From: Amycolatopsis methanolica 239
Lineage (GTDB): Bacteria; Actinomycetota; Actinomycetes; Mycobacteriales; Pseudonocardiaceae
Direction of reading: 5' to 3'
Assembly: GCF_000739085.1 (NCBI RefSeq)
Contig: NZ_CP009110.1
Span: 6,758,001 to 6,822,000, forward strand
Length of the DNA stretch: 64,000 bases
A program made the position numbers and the translations under genes. Under the pieces are notes generated by a model. It did no database searches and was not told the DNA's origin. It saw nothing but the letters and a program-made list of their open reading frames with translations. Positions within the stretch are counted from its first letter, which is position 1; the number at the start of each line of letters is the position of its first letter. This document shows positions 41,593 through 49,726 of this stretch, piece after piece.

Positions 41593-42360
41593 AGCGCCGT
41601 CGCGCGGCTGACCTCTTCCCACGCGTCGAGGTCGGCGCGTAGCTCCGCGCGCTTGCCGCGCAGCGCCTCCACCGCGTCCGCGCCCAGCGCGAGGCGCAGT
41701 GGGGGCTTCTCGGCGTCCAGCACCCGCACGATCGCCTGCGCGGCGTTCGCCGGGTCGCCAGGTTGCGTGCCGTCCATCGTGTCCACCGCGGCCCGGGTCG
41801 GCAGGTCGCGGTAGGCCTCGATCTCGCGCGACCGGTGCATCCGCGCGCCGCCGAACTCGGTGCCGAACGCGCCCGGCTCGACGATCAGCACCCGGACCCC
41901 GAACGGCTCGACCTCCGCGGCCAGCGCCTCGGACATGCCTTCCAGCGCGAACTTCGCCGCGCAGTAGGCGCCGAACCCGGGCATCAACAGCTGCCCGCCC
42001 ATCGAGCTGATCTGAACGATCGCGCCGCTGCCCTGCTCACGCAGGTGCGGCACCACCGCCTTGGTGACCGCGACCGCGCCGAAGAACATCACCTCCATCA
42101 CCGACCGCAACTCGTCCATCGTGAAGCGTCGATGCGCCGAACTCGCGCAGCGTCGCCTGCACGGCTTCCTCGACCTGCGCCGGGTCGGTCACGTCGAGCG
42201 CGTGCGTGCGCACCCGGTCGCCGGCGAGGCCGGCCAGCTGCTCGGGCCGCCGCGCGGTCGCCATCACCCTGTCCCCGGCCGCCACCGCCGCGCGGACCAG
42301 CTCCCGCCCGAAACCGGCGGAGCACCCGGTGATCAGCCAAACCCGTTCCGTCCTCGTCAT
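41589..42360 (-). pseudogene. SDR oxidoreductase with internal deletion and frameshift
   Basis: The N-terminal part (MTRTERVWLITGCSAGFGRE to QATLREFGA) starts at ATG 42360 and contains the TGxxxGxG cofactor motif. The C-terminal part, in another frame from 42119, starts MDELRSVMEVMFFGAVAVTK and has the Ser, YCAAK and rest of the short-chain dehydrogenase fold. The expected IDVLVNNAG strand and about 15 further residues are missing at about 42120-42135, and the frame changes there. An intact enzyme cannot be made. Sequencing or assembly loss is the other explanation. Confidence 0.8.
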
Positions 42361-42430
42361 GTCACAAGCCTCACCAAGATCACCCGGAGCGCCCAACACG
42401 CGTTTCCGCGCGCGGCTACAGTCAGCACCT

Positions 42431-43059
42431 GTGAGGCTTCCCGAGCTGCGGCAACTGCGGTACTTCGTCGCGGTCGCCGACGAGCTGAGCCCCTCGCCAG
42501 GGCCGGCCGCGGCGAGGTGGGCGAGCTCACCGTGGCCTTCCTCGCAAGCACCGCGAGCTACCTGCTGCCGCCGGTCGTGCAAGCCTTCCGCGAGCGCTAC
42601 CCGGACGTGCGGCTGACCACCGAGGACACCTCGGTCGCCACCCTCGTCGACGGGCTGCGCGACGGCCGCTACGACGCCGCGTTCAGCCGTCCGCCGCTGG
42701 TGGACGGACTCGCCGCGCGCAGTTTGTGGCCGCCGTGGCACCGCAAGTACGACGAGGACTTCCGGCGGGCGGGCTACGAGCCGGACGTCGTCCAGCGGGC
42801 AGGCAGCGTGCAGAACCTGCTCGGCCTAGTGGCCGCCGGGGTGGGGGTGTCCCGGCTGGCCCGCTCGGCGCACAGCCTGCGCCGCACCGGGGTGGTGTTC
42901 GTGCCGCTGGCCGGTGAGCAGGCCGCCACGCAGGTGCTGTGGCTGCCGGACGCGGACAAGCCGGCCCTGCGCCGCCTGCTCGAAGTGGTCACCGAGCTGG
43001 CGGCGCGCACCGACCTCACGCAGTCCGGTTACAGCGCAGGTACTCCAGTTGCGCCTTGA
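42431..43059 (+). pseudogene. LysR family regulator with two internal deletions
   Basis: GTG 42431 starts MRLPELRQLRYFVAVADEL, the usual LysR beginning, but the frame breaks at about 42500 and the rest of the helix-turn-helix (roughly 70 residues) is absent. A second frame resumes with AGRGEVGELTVAFLASTASY, the effector domain. About 35 more residues are missing in frame between DGLAARSL and WPPWHRKYDEDF near 42727. The remainder to the stop is normal. Divergent from the SDR fragment, as intact LysR/SDR pairs usually are. Confidence 0.8.
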
Positions 43060-43786
43060 CGCTGTGCTCGGCCGGCGCCCACAGCGCCCGGTCGACGTCG
43101 GCGTAGACGACCTCCACCACCTGCCGTGCGGTGGCGTCCGCGCCCAGCGTGTCCAGCGCCGCCCGGACCTGGTCCAGCCGCTGCTCGCGGTGGTCCAGGT
43201 ACTCCCGCGCGATCACCCGCAGGTCGGCCATCTCCGGGCCGTGGCCGGGCAGCGCGAGCAGCCCGGACGGCAGGTCGACCAGCCGCCGCAGGGAGTCCAG
43301 GTACGAGCCGAGGTCGGTGAGCACCGTGGTGCCCCGGCCGAGGATCGTGTCGCCGGTCAGGACCTGGTCCCCGACGCGCAGGCACACCGAGTCGCCGGTG
43401 TGGCCCGGCGTGTGCAGGACCTCGATGTCCAGGCCCGCCGCGGAGATCACATCACCGTCGGTGAACGGGTCCGCGTCCCGGCACAGCGCGGCGTCGAAGG
43501 CCCGCACCGGCGCCTGCACCCGCTCGGCCAGCCACGGCGCGCCCTCGGTGTGGTCGGGGTGGTGATGTGTCAGCAGGATCATCGCCACCGGGCCCTGCTC
43601 GGTGAGCAGCGGCAGGTGGTCCAGGTCCTGGTAACCGGGGTCCACGATGACGCACTCGGCCGAGCCGGGCGCCCGCAGCACCCAGGTGTTCGTGCCGTCC
43701 AGCGTCATCGTGGACGGGTTGTTCTCCAGCACGACGGCCGCGGAAGGCGAGACCTCGCGGCGCACGCCGTAGGCGGGGTGGCTCAT
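43016..43786 (-). CDS. Metallo-beta-lactamase fold hydrolase
   Basis: 256 residues. Metal-binding motif LLTHHHPDHTEGAPWLAERV, further ligands in HTPGHTGDSVCLR and GDTILGRGTT, and LPGHGPEMAD. C-terminal helical part (REQRLDQVRAALDTLGADAT) as in glyoxalase II-like/LACTB2 proteins. Counterpart of Rv3677c. ATG 43786 overlaps the upstream Nudix stop as ATGA; its 3' end overlaps the LysR remnant by 44 bp. Confidence 0.9.
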   Translation of the reverse strand: MSHPAYGVRREVSPSAAVVLENNPSTMTLDGTNTWVLRAPGSAECVIVDPGYQDLDHLPLLTEQGPVAMILLTHHHPDHTEGAPWLAERVQAPVRAFDAALCRDADPFTDGDVISAAGLDIEVLHTPGHTGDSVCLRVGDQVLTGDTILGRGTTVLTDLGSYLDSLRRLVDLPSGLLALPGHGPEMADLRVIAREYLDHREQRLDQVRAALDTLGADATARQVVEVVYADVDRALWAPAEHSVKAQLEYLRCNRTA

Positions 43787-44547
43787 TCCGCGACCACCCG
43801 GATCACGTCGCCCTCGCGGATCAGCTTCGGGATGATCGCCTCGACCGTCCGCTCCGCGGCCAGCGCCTCCGCGGCGGTGCCGAACGAGGCCAGCTCGGTG
43901 AGCGTGTGCCAGGTCGGCGGCATCAGCGTGCTGCGGCCGGCCTCGGCGTCGGCCAGCGCGTCGGCAGGCCGCCACCACCCGGACGACTCGGCCTCGGTCG
44001 TCTTCCCGTCGGCCTCCTGCCCCGCGGGCAGGATCGCGGCGAAGAAACGGGTGTCGTAGCGGCGCTTCTCCTGCACCGGGGTGATCCAGTGCGCCCACGG
44101 GCGGAGCAGGTCGGAGCGCAGGGTGAGGCCCTCGCGAGCTAGGAAGTCGGCCAGCGACAGCTCCCGCGACACCAGCTCGTCCCGCGCGCCCGCGTACCGG
44201 GCGGTGTCCGTGACGACCTCGTCCGCGGTGCCTGCCAGCAGCACCCCGGACTCCTCGAAGGTCTCCCGCACCGCCGCGCACACCAGTGCGCGCGCGACCT
44301 GCTCGGTCCCGTTGAACCAGCTCGCCCAGTCCGTGGCGGGCGGACCGGCCCAGGCGATCGTCGCGTCGGCGTCGCGCTGGTCCACCCCGCCGCCGGGGAA
44401 GACCGTCATGCCCGCGGCGAACGCCATCGCCGCCACGCGCCGCTGGAGGAAGACTTCGAGACCGTTCGCGCCGTCCCGCAGCAACAGCACCGTCGCCGCA
44501 TCGCGGGGCACGGCCGGTTCGGCCGGCTCCGCGACGGAGAAGTTCAT
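43783..44547 (-). CDS. Nudix hydrolase
   Basis: 254 residues. GMTVFPGGGVDQRDADATIA begins the box and AAVRETFEESGVLLAG carries the catalytic REtxEE, separated by an insertion typical of the NUDT19-like branch. RRYDTRFFAAILPAGQEADG follows. Substrate may be a CoA ester or nucleotide conjugate. ATG 44547 (after GGGGAG) is preferred over a TTG at 44589. Operon with the metallo-beta-lactamase gene. Confidence 0.85.
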   Translation of the reverse strand: MNFSVAEPAEPAVPRDAATVLLLRDGANGLEVFLQRRVAAMAFAAGMTVFPGGGVDQRDADATIAWAGPPATDWASWFNGTEQVARALVCAAVRETFEESGVLLAGTADEVVTDTARYAGARDELVSRELSLADFLAREGLTLRSDLLRPWAHWITPVQEKRRYDTRFFAAILPAGQEADGKTTEAESSGWWRPADALADAEAGRSTLMPPTWHTLTELASFGTAAEALAAERTVEAIIPKLIREGDVIRVVAE

Positions 44548-44568
44548 GCTCCCCGGGATCCGGAAATC

Positions 44569-44592
44569 AAGTTGCACCACATGACGCAACTT
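44569..44592. promoter_or_regulatory. Inverted repeat upstream of the Nudix operon
   Basis: AAGTTGC (44569-44575) and GCAACTT (44586-44592) form perfect 7-bp arms around 10 bp, 21 bp upstream of the start codon. The form is that of a dimeric repressor site (MarR- or ArsR-like size). Confidence 0.5.
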
Positions 44593-44601
44593 ACGTGGGA
44601 A

Positions 44602-45771
44602 TCACGAGCCGGAGAAGCCGTCGACCCACCGCGGGTCGTCCTCGGACCGGCTCGAACCGTTCGCCCGCACCTTGGCGGCCTCGGCGCGCTCCCGCTCGGC
44701 GAGCTCGGCGTGCAGCTCACGCAGGAGCTGGCGGTCGCGCTCGGACAGCTGCGGGTCGTTGAGGTCGAGCTCCGGGATTTCGATCACTTCACCCGGGCCG
44801 ATCGTCGCCGAGGCCACGGCTCTCGGCTTCTCGCCGTCCTCCGCCGCCAGCTGCGCCCGCAGCTGCGCGACCTCCTCGGACGTCATGTCCATCGTGTTCT
44901 CCACGCGGCTGGGCTCGGGGCCCTCTTCGCGCGGCTTGAACACGTGGCCCGGCCCGCTGGGGGACGCGACGACCTCAGTTGGCTCGGTCTCCGCTGCCGC
45001 TTCGGTGGTGGTGGTCTCCTCCGCGGCCGGAGGTTCGGGCTCCTCGGGCTCGTCCCCGGCCGCGACCGTGGCGTGCGCCACGTGACGGCCGGAGCCCTGG
45101 CGCTGCGCCGGCGCCGTGGGAGCGGACGACGGGACGGCCCCGCCGGAGAGCCACACCGCGGTGGCCGCGGTGAGCGCCTGCTCGTGGTAGCGGGAGCGCT
45201 CGGTGGACGGCCCGGTGACCTCGACGACCGACCGGATCCCGGCGCGCCGCAGAGCGGCGTCGATGCGGTACGCGGCGGCAGGCGGGTTGCCCTCCGGGCC
45301 GATCTCGACGAGCACCACGCGCTGCGGCAGCGGGCCCGGCACGCTGCCGGCCGGGGTGTTGCGCCACACCGCGTGCACCGACCGCAGGTCCGGCAGCACC
45401 TGGAGGGTGCGGTCGAGCGCGTCGGCGATGCCGTGCTCGGGGTGGTTGTCGCCGGTGAAGCGGTGCAGGACGCCGGTCTCGGCCTCCGGGTCGTTCACCA
45501 CCAGCTGGTCGGCGAGCGTCGCGTCGGACCGCGTCAGCTCCAGCACCAGCGCCAGCTCGTGCCGCTCCGCCTCGCGGACCGGCAGCCGGCCCGCGATCAG
45601 CGCGCCCGTGGTCAGCTCGGCGGCCTCGTCGAGGCGCGCTCGCGCGATCAGCTCGCGCGCCTCCGACAGCAGGCTGTCGTCCAGGCGTCCTGCCAGGCCC
45701 AGCAACAGGTTGTGCAGGCGCAACGGCACCGCGAACCCGTCGCCCGCGATCCCGTCGTGGACGTCCACCAT
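44602..45771 (-). CDS. Uncharacterised actinobacterial protein, paralogue of next gene
   Basis: 389 residues. A helical N-terminus (PLRLHNLLLGLAGRLDDSLL, REAERHELALVLELT) leads to a middle with DLRSVHAVWRNTPAGSVPGP, QRVVLVEIGPEGNPPAAAYR and IRSVVEVTGPSTERSRYHEQ. A low-complexity Glu/Thr/Pro region and a charged C-terminal helix (SERDRQLLRELHAELAERER) follow. No membrane segment or known domain. The first 190 residues share layout with the protein upstream. ATG 45771 has GGGAGAAAG before it. Confidence 0.7.
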   Translation of the reverse strand: MVDVHDGIAGDGFAVPLRLHNLLLGLAGRLDDSLLSEARELIARARLDEAAELTTGALIAGRLPVREAERHELALVLELTRSDATLADQLVVNDPEAETGVLHRFTGDNHPEHGIADALDRTLQVLPDLRSVHAVWRNTPAGSVPGPLPQRVVLVEIGPEGNPPAAAYRIDAALRRAGIRSVVEVTGPSTERSRYHEQALTAATAVWLSGGAVPSSAPTAPAQRQGSGRHVAHATVAAGDEPEEPEPPAAEETTTTEAAAETEPTEVVASPSGPGHVFKPREEGPEPSRVENTMDMTSEEVAQLRAQLAAEDGEKPRAVASATIGPGEVIEIPELDLNDPQLSERDRQLLRELHAELAERERAEAAKVRANGSSRSEDDPRWVDGFSGS

Positions 45772-45805
45772 CTGACTTTCTCCCTCCAGCTCGGCAGGAG
45801 TGCCG

Positions 45806-46426
45806 TTACGCGGCGACGAGCCGGTTCCCGGTGTCCACCGCACCGACGCAGACGAGCTCGGAGCTCGCCAGTGCGGCCTGGTGGTACTCCGGCAGCTCGA
45901 ACCGCGGCGGCATCACCTCGACGCTGGGTTCCTCGTCCCCCAGCACCCGCAGGACCCGCTGCAGCTCCCCGGTCAGCCTCGGCAGCCCCGACAGGGCCGT
46001 GATCAACAACACGCGCTTGGATTCCTCCCCCGTGCGCTGACGCCAGCTCTGCCGCACCTCGCCGACGTCCGGCCGACCCCGCAGGGTGGCGTGGACCAGC
46101 GCGGACACCGAGTCAACCGAGTTCACCTGATCGGGTGCACTCGGGGTGAATGTGTACCGGTTCTCGCCGACCTCGTCCACCCCCAGGGTCGAACTCACCT
46201 GGTGCCAGTCCGCGCCGTGGGGCACGAGGCCCGCCACGAGCAGGCGATACTCCGGCTGGTCGAGATCGATGTTGTGCTTGAGCAACGTGCGCGGCAACGT
46301 TCGAGCCAAGGTCGACATCGCGCCCTCGCCCAGCCAGTCCCGGTAGCGCCACAGCAGCCGGTCGGGCATGCGCCCGGCCAGCCGCAGCAGCAGCTCGTGG
46401 CACGCGGCTTCGATGTCCGGGTCCAT
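45806..46426 (-). CDS. Uncharacterised protein paired with the previous gene
   Basis: 206 residues: HELLLRLAGRMPDRLLWRYR, DLDQPEYRLLVAGLVPHGAD, DVGEVRQSWRQRTGEESKRV, LLITALSGLPRLTGELQRVL, VEVMPPRFELPEYHQAALAS. These segments line up with LRLHNLLLGLAGRLDDSLL, DLRSVHAVWRN, RVVLVEIG and VEVTGPSTERSRYHEQALT of the next gene, so the two are diverged copies. No known domain. Its ATG shares a base with the ridA stop (TGATG). Confidence 0.7.
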   Translation of the reverse strand: MDPDIEAACHELLLRLAGRMPDRLLWRYRDWLGEGAMSTLARTLPRTLLKHNIDLDQPEYRLLVAGLVPHGADWHQVSSTLGVDEVGENRYTFTPSAPDQVNSVDSVSALVHATLRGRPDVGEVRQSWRQRTGEESKRVLLITALSGLPRLTGELQRVLRVLGDEEPSVEVMPPRFELPEYHQAALASSELVCVGAVDTGNRLVAA

Positions 46427-46881
46427 CAGCTCACCTCGACAATCAGTTCGACCTCGACCGGCGCCCCCAGCGGCAACTCGGCCACACCCACCGCCGAGCG
46501 GGCGTGCGCGCCCGCGTCACCGAAAATCTCACCGAAGAGCTCCGACGCGCCGTTGATCACGGCCGGCTGGCCGGTGAACCCCTCCGCGGACGCGACGAAC
46601 CCGACGACCTTCACGATCCGGACGATCGACTCGAGACCGACGAGCGCGTCCACCGCCGCGATCGCGTTCAGCGCCGCCGTCCGGGCGTGGCGCTTGGCCT
46701 CCTCCGGGCTGACCTCCGCCCCAACCTTGCCGGTCGCGGCGAGCTCGCCCCCGACGAACGGCAGCTGGCCCGACGTGTAGACCATCGACCCGCTGCGCAC
46801 CGCAGGCACGTAGGCAGCCACCGGCGCGGCGACGCCCGGCAGCTCGATCCCCAGTTCGGCCAGGCGATCGCCCCAGCTCAT
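46426..46881 (-). CDS. RidA family protein
   Basis: 151 residues, same length as Rv3678c. The fold begins WGDRLAELGIELPGVAAPVA, with SGSMVYTSGQLPFVGGELAA, ARTAALNAIAAVDALVG and an end like AELPLGAPVEVELIVEVS. Family members hydrolyse reactive enamine/imine intermediates. The canonical Arg of the active RidA subgroup (near residue 105) is not obvious, so it may belong to another subgroup. ATG 46881 overlaps the DUF4177 stop as ATGA. Confidence 0.88.
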   Translation of the reverse strand: MSWGDRLAELGIELPGVAAPVAAYVPAVRSGSMVYTSGQLPFVGGELAATGKVGAEVSPEEAKRHARTAALNAIAAVDALVGLESIVRIVKVVGFVASAEGFTGQPAVINGASELFGEIFGDAGAHARSAVGVAELPLGAPVEVELIVEVS

Positions 46882-47039
46882 GCCTTGGCCCGCTTCAGAT
46901 AAGCGACGTGCTGCTCCCCGCTCGGGTTCGGCAGCACGGTTACCAGCTCCCAGCCGTCCTCGCCCCACTGGTCGAGGATCTGCTTGGTCGCGTGGATCAG
47001 CAACGGAACCGTGGCGTACTCCCACTTCGTGGCGCTCAT
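46878..47039 (-). CDS. DUF4177 small protein (Rv3678A type)
   Basis: 53 residues: MSATKWEYATVPLLIHATKQ, ILDQWGEDGWELVTVLPNPS and GEQHVAYLKRAKA. The WEY start and WGxDGWEL centre are the DUF4177 pattern. Function unknown. First gene of the ridA operon, divergent from the ArsA-like pair. Confidence 0.85.
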   Translation of the reverse strand: MSATKWEYATVPLLIHATKQILDQWGEDGWELVTVLPNPSGEQHVAYLKRAKA

Positions 47040-47111
47040 GGGGGCCAATCTAGTGGTGATGGGAAGCTCTCCTCGCGGCGGCAGCGTGATCGCTGGCTTA
47101 CGCTGGATCGT

Positions 47112-48116
47112 GTGAGCACACCCCTGGCCGGATGGACCGACGAGCTCGCCCGCGCCCGGTTGCACTTCGTCACCGGCAAGGGCGGCACCGGCAAGACGAC
47201 CATGGCCGCGGCACTCGGGATCGCGCTGGCCAGCCACGGACGCCGGGTGCTGCTGGTCGAGGTCGAGGGCAGGCAGGGGTTCGCCCAGCTCTTCGACACC
47301 GAGCCGCTGCCCTACGCCGAGCAGCGGATCGCGGCGGTGCCCGGTGGCGGTGAGCTGCGGGCGCTGCACATCGACGTGGAAGCGGCGCTGCTCGAGTACT
47401 TCGAGATGTTCTACAACCTGGGCTTCGCGGGCCGGACCCTGCGCCGGATGGGGGCGATCGAGTTCGCCACCACGCTCGCGCCGGGCCTGCGGGACGTGCT
47501 GCTCACCGGCAAGATCAAGGAGTGCGTCGGGCGGACCGGCCCGGACGGCAGGCACGTCTACGACGCGGTCGTGGTCGACGCGCCCCCGACTGGCCGCGTG
47601 GTCAAGTTCCTCGACGTCACCAAGGCGCTGACCGACCTGGCGAAGGCGGGCCCGATCCGCGGCCAGGCCGAGGGCGTCGTGCGGCTGCTGCACTCCGAGG
47701 AGACGGTCGTGCACCTGGTGACGCTCCTGGAGGAGATGCCGGTGCGCGAGACCGTGGAGGCGGTCGCCGAGCTGGACGGCGCCGACCTGCGGCCGGGCGC
47801 GGTGCTGGTCAACCGGGTAAGGCCGCCGCGGCTGCCCGCCCGGTCGATCTCGCCGGCCGCGGACGGTCGGGTGGACGCCTCACGGGTGCGCAGCGGGCTG
47901 GCCTCGGCCGGGCTCGAACTGCCGGACGCCACCATGGACGCGCTGGTCGCGGAGACCGTCGAGCACGCGATCCGGCTCGCCGCCGAGCAGCGGGCGCGGG
48001 AGCAGCTCGCCGAGGCGGACCTGCCGACGCTGGAGCTGCCGGAGGAGTCCGGCGGCATCGACCTCGCCGCGCTGTACGACCTCGCGGAGTCGCTGACCGA
48101 CCAAGGGGTGCGCTGA
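47112..48116 (+). CDS. ArsA/GET3-like P-loop ATPase, first of pair
   Basis: 334 residues. Deviant Walker [21 protein letters not shown] and [15 protein letters not shown] as Switch II. Counterpart of Rv3679; in mycobacteria this protein and its partner form a complex needed for resistance to glycerol and redox stress. The start is GTG 47112, with TACGCT (47099-47104) 7 nt upstream, suggesting a leaderless transcript. Its stop shares a base with the next ATG. Confidence 0.9.
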   Translation: MSTPLAGWTDELARARLHFVTGKGGTGKTTMAAALGIALASHGRRVLLVEVEGRQGFAQLFDTEPLPYAEQRIAAVPGGGELRALHIDVEAALLEYFEMFYNLGFAGRTLRRMGAIEFATTLAPGLRDVLLTGKIKECVGRTGPDGRHVYDAVVVDAPPTGRVVKFLDVTKALTDLAKAGPIRGQAEGVVRLLHSEETVVHLVTLLEEMPVRETVEAVAELDGADLRPGAVLVNRVRPPRLPARSISPAADGRVDASRVRSGLASAGLELPDATMDALVAETVEHAIRLAAEQRAREQLAEADLPTLELPEESGGIDLAALYDLAESLTDQGVR

Positions 48117-49231
48117 TGACCGAGCGGCTCGACGTCGACGCGTTGATCGACGACCCGACGACGCGGATCGTCGTGTGCTGCGGTTCCGGCGGGGTGGGCA
48201 AGACCACCACCGCCGCGGCGCTGGCGTTGCGCGCGGCCGAACGCGGCCGCCAGACGGTGGTGCTCACGATCGACCCGGCGCGGCGGCTGGCGCAGGCGCT
48301 CGGGCTGCGGGAGCTGGGCAACCACCCGCGGCAGGTGTCGGTCGCCGGGTTCGAGCCCAAGGGCGAGCTGTGGGCGATGATGCTCGACATGCGGCGCACC
48401 TTCGACGACATGGTGCGCACCCACGCCGGCCCGGAACGCGCCGAGGCGCTGCTCGCGAACCCCTTCTACCAGACCATTTCCACGTCGTTCTCCGGCACAC
48501 AGGAGTACATGGCGATGGAGAAGCTCGGCCAGCTCGCGGCCACCGACGAGTGGGACCTGATCGTCGTGGACACCCCGCCGAGCCGGTCCGCGCTGGACTT
48601 CCTGGACGCGCCGAACCGGCTGTCCAGCGCGCTCGACGGGCGCATGATCCGGCTGCTGACCGGGCCGGCGAAAGCGGGCAGCTGGGGTCTGCGGAAGGTG
48701 GTCAGCACCGGGTTCTCGATCTTCGCGAAGGCCGTGTCGACGATCATCGGCGGGCAGCTGCTCGCCGACGCGTCGGCGTTCATGCAGGCCTTCGACAGCA
48801 TGTTCGGCGGGTTCCGGGAACGCGCCCGCAAGACCGCCGAGCTGCTGCGGTCGGAGGGCACGTCGTTCCTGGTGGTGGCCGCGCCGGAGCCGGACGCCCT
48901 GCGCGAGGCGAGTTACTTCGTCGAGCGGCTGGGCGGCGAGAACATGCCGCTGGCCGGGCTGGTCGCGAACCGGACACACCCGGTGCTGGCGGACCTCTCG
49001 GCGACGGCGGCGCTGTCCGCCGCCGAGAAGCTGGAGTCGACCGCCCCGCTGGCCACCGCGGTGCTGCAGCTGCACGCCGACCGGGTGGCGCTGGCGGAAC
49101 GCGAGAAGCGCCTGCTGGCGCGCTTCACGCGCGCCCATCCCGGAGTCCCCCTCGTCGAGGTGCCCGCACTCCCCAGCGACGTCCACGACATCGGCGGACT
49201 CCGGGAAATCGGCGAACGACTGGCGTCCTAG
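48116..49231 (+). CDS. ArsA/GET3-like P-loop ATPase, second of pair
   Basis: 371 residues. Walker [21 protein letters not shown], then [35 protein letters not shown] and a hydrophobic methionine-rich region ([14 protein letters not shown]). Counterpart of Rv3680 and partner of the preceding ATPase; the TGATG junction ensures coupled, near-equal synthesis. Not an arsenite pump by context: no ArsB or ArsR is nearby. The 3' end overlaps the convergent whiB gene by 4 bp. Confidence 0.9.
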   Translation: MTERLDVDALIDDPTTRIVVCCGSGGVGKTTTAAALALRAAERGRQTVVLTIDPARRLAQALGLRELGNHPRQVSVAGFEPKGELWAMMLDMRRTFDDMVRTHAGPERAEALLANPFYQTISTSFSGTQEYMAMEKLGQLAATDEWDLIVVDTPPSRSALDFLDAPNRLSSALDGRMIRLLTGPAKAGSWGLRKVVSTGFSIFAKAVSTIIGGQLLADASAFMQAFDSMFGGFRERARKTAELLRSEGTSFLVVAAPEPDALREASYFVERLGGENMPLAGLVANRTHPVLADLSATAALSAAEKLESTAPLATAVLQLHADRVALAEREKRLLARFTRAHPGVPLVEVPALPSDVHDIGGLREIGERLAS

Positions 49232-49515
49232 GACGCTTCGACGAAGTCCTTACGCGCGGAATCCAGCAGCTCCGACCACGACTCCACCTCGGGGCGCCGT
49301 CGCAGCAGGGCGCGGCGTTCCCGTTCGGTCATCCCTCCCCAGATGCCGAAGCTGATGCGGTTGTCCAGCGCCTCGGCCAGGCATTCGGTGCGCACCGGGC
49401 ACCCCATGCAGACCAGTTTCGCCCGGTTCTGGTCCGCTCCCCGCACGAACAGCTCATCCGGATCCGCGTCCCGGCAGAGGGCGCGGATGCGCCAGCTCTG
49501 TGGTGTGGATTCCAT
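49228..49515 (-). CDS. whiB4: WhiB family iron-sulfur regulator (WhiB4 position)
   Basis: 95 residues. Four cluster ligands at Cys14, Cys36, Cys39 and Cys45 ([20 protein letters not shown]), the turn GIWGG and a basic C-terminal stretch ([14 protein letters not shown]) for DNA contact. By position between the ArsA pair and ponA2 it equals WhiB4 (Rv3681c), a redox sensor that controls antioxidant and cell-wall genes. ATG 49515 is preceded by AGGGGAG at 9 nt. Confidence 0.92.
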   Translation of the reverse strand: MESTPQSWRIRALCRDADPDELFVRGADQNRAKLVCMGCPVRTECLAEALDNRISFGIWGGMTERERRALLRRRPEVESWSELLDSARKDFVEAS

Positions 49516-49726
49516 CCCCCAAGCTCCCCTCGTGATGTGCCTGCTCACCCGGAGCCTCCCCGGCTCCGCACTACGTGAGACGTTGACGGACTGTAGAGGC
49601 CGACGGTTCCCGCCGCCAAGAGCCCGATGGAAATTCGTTACCGGAATACGTCGCGAACCCGGCGTTGCCGTGGTATTCGGCGACGCGGCCCGGCGGGGTG
49701 ACACCTGTTCCCACTACTCTGGCGAT

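Noticed and set aside
48116-49231. Arsenical efflux operon suggested by ArsA-like ATPases
   Set aside because: No ArsB, ArsC or ArsR; the twin ATPases match the Rv3679/Rv3680 pair in conserved order.
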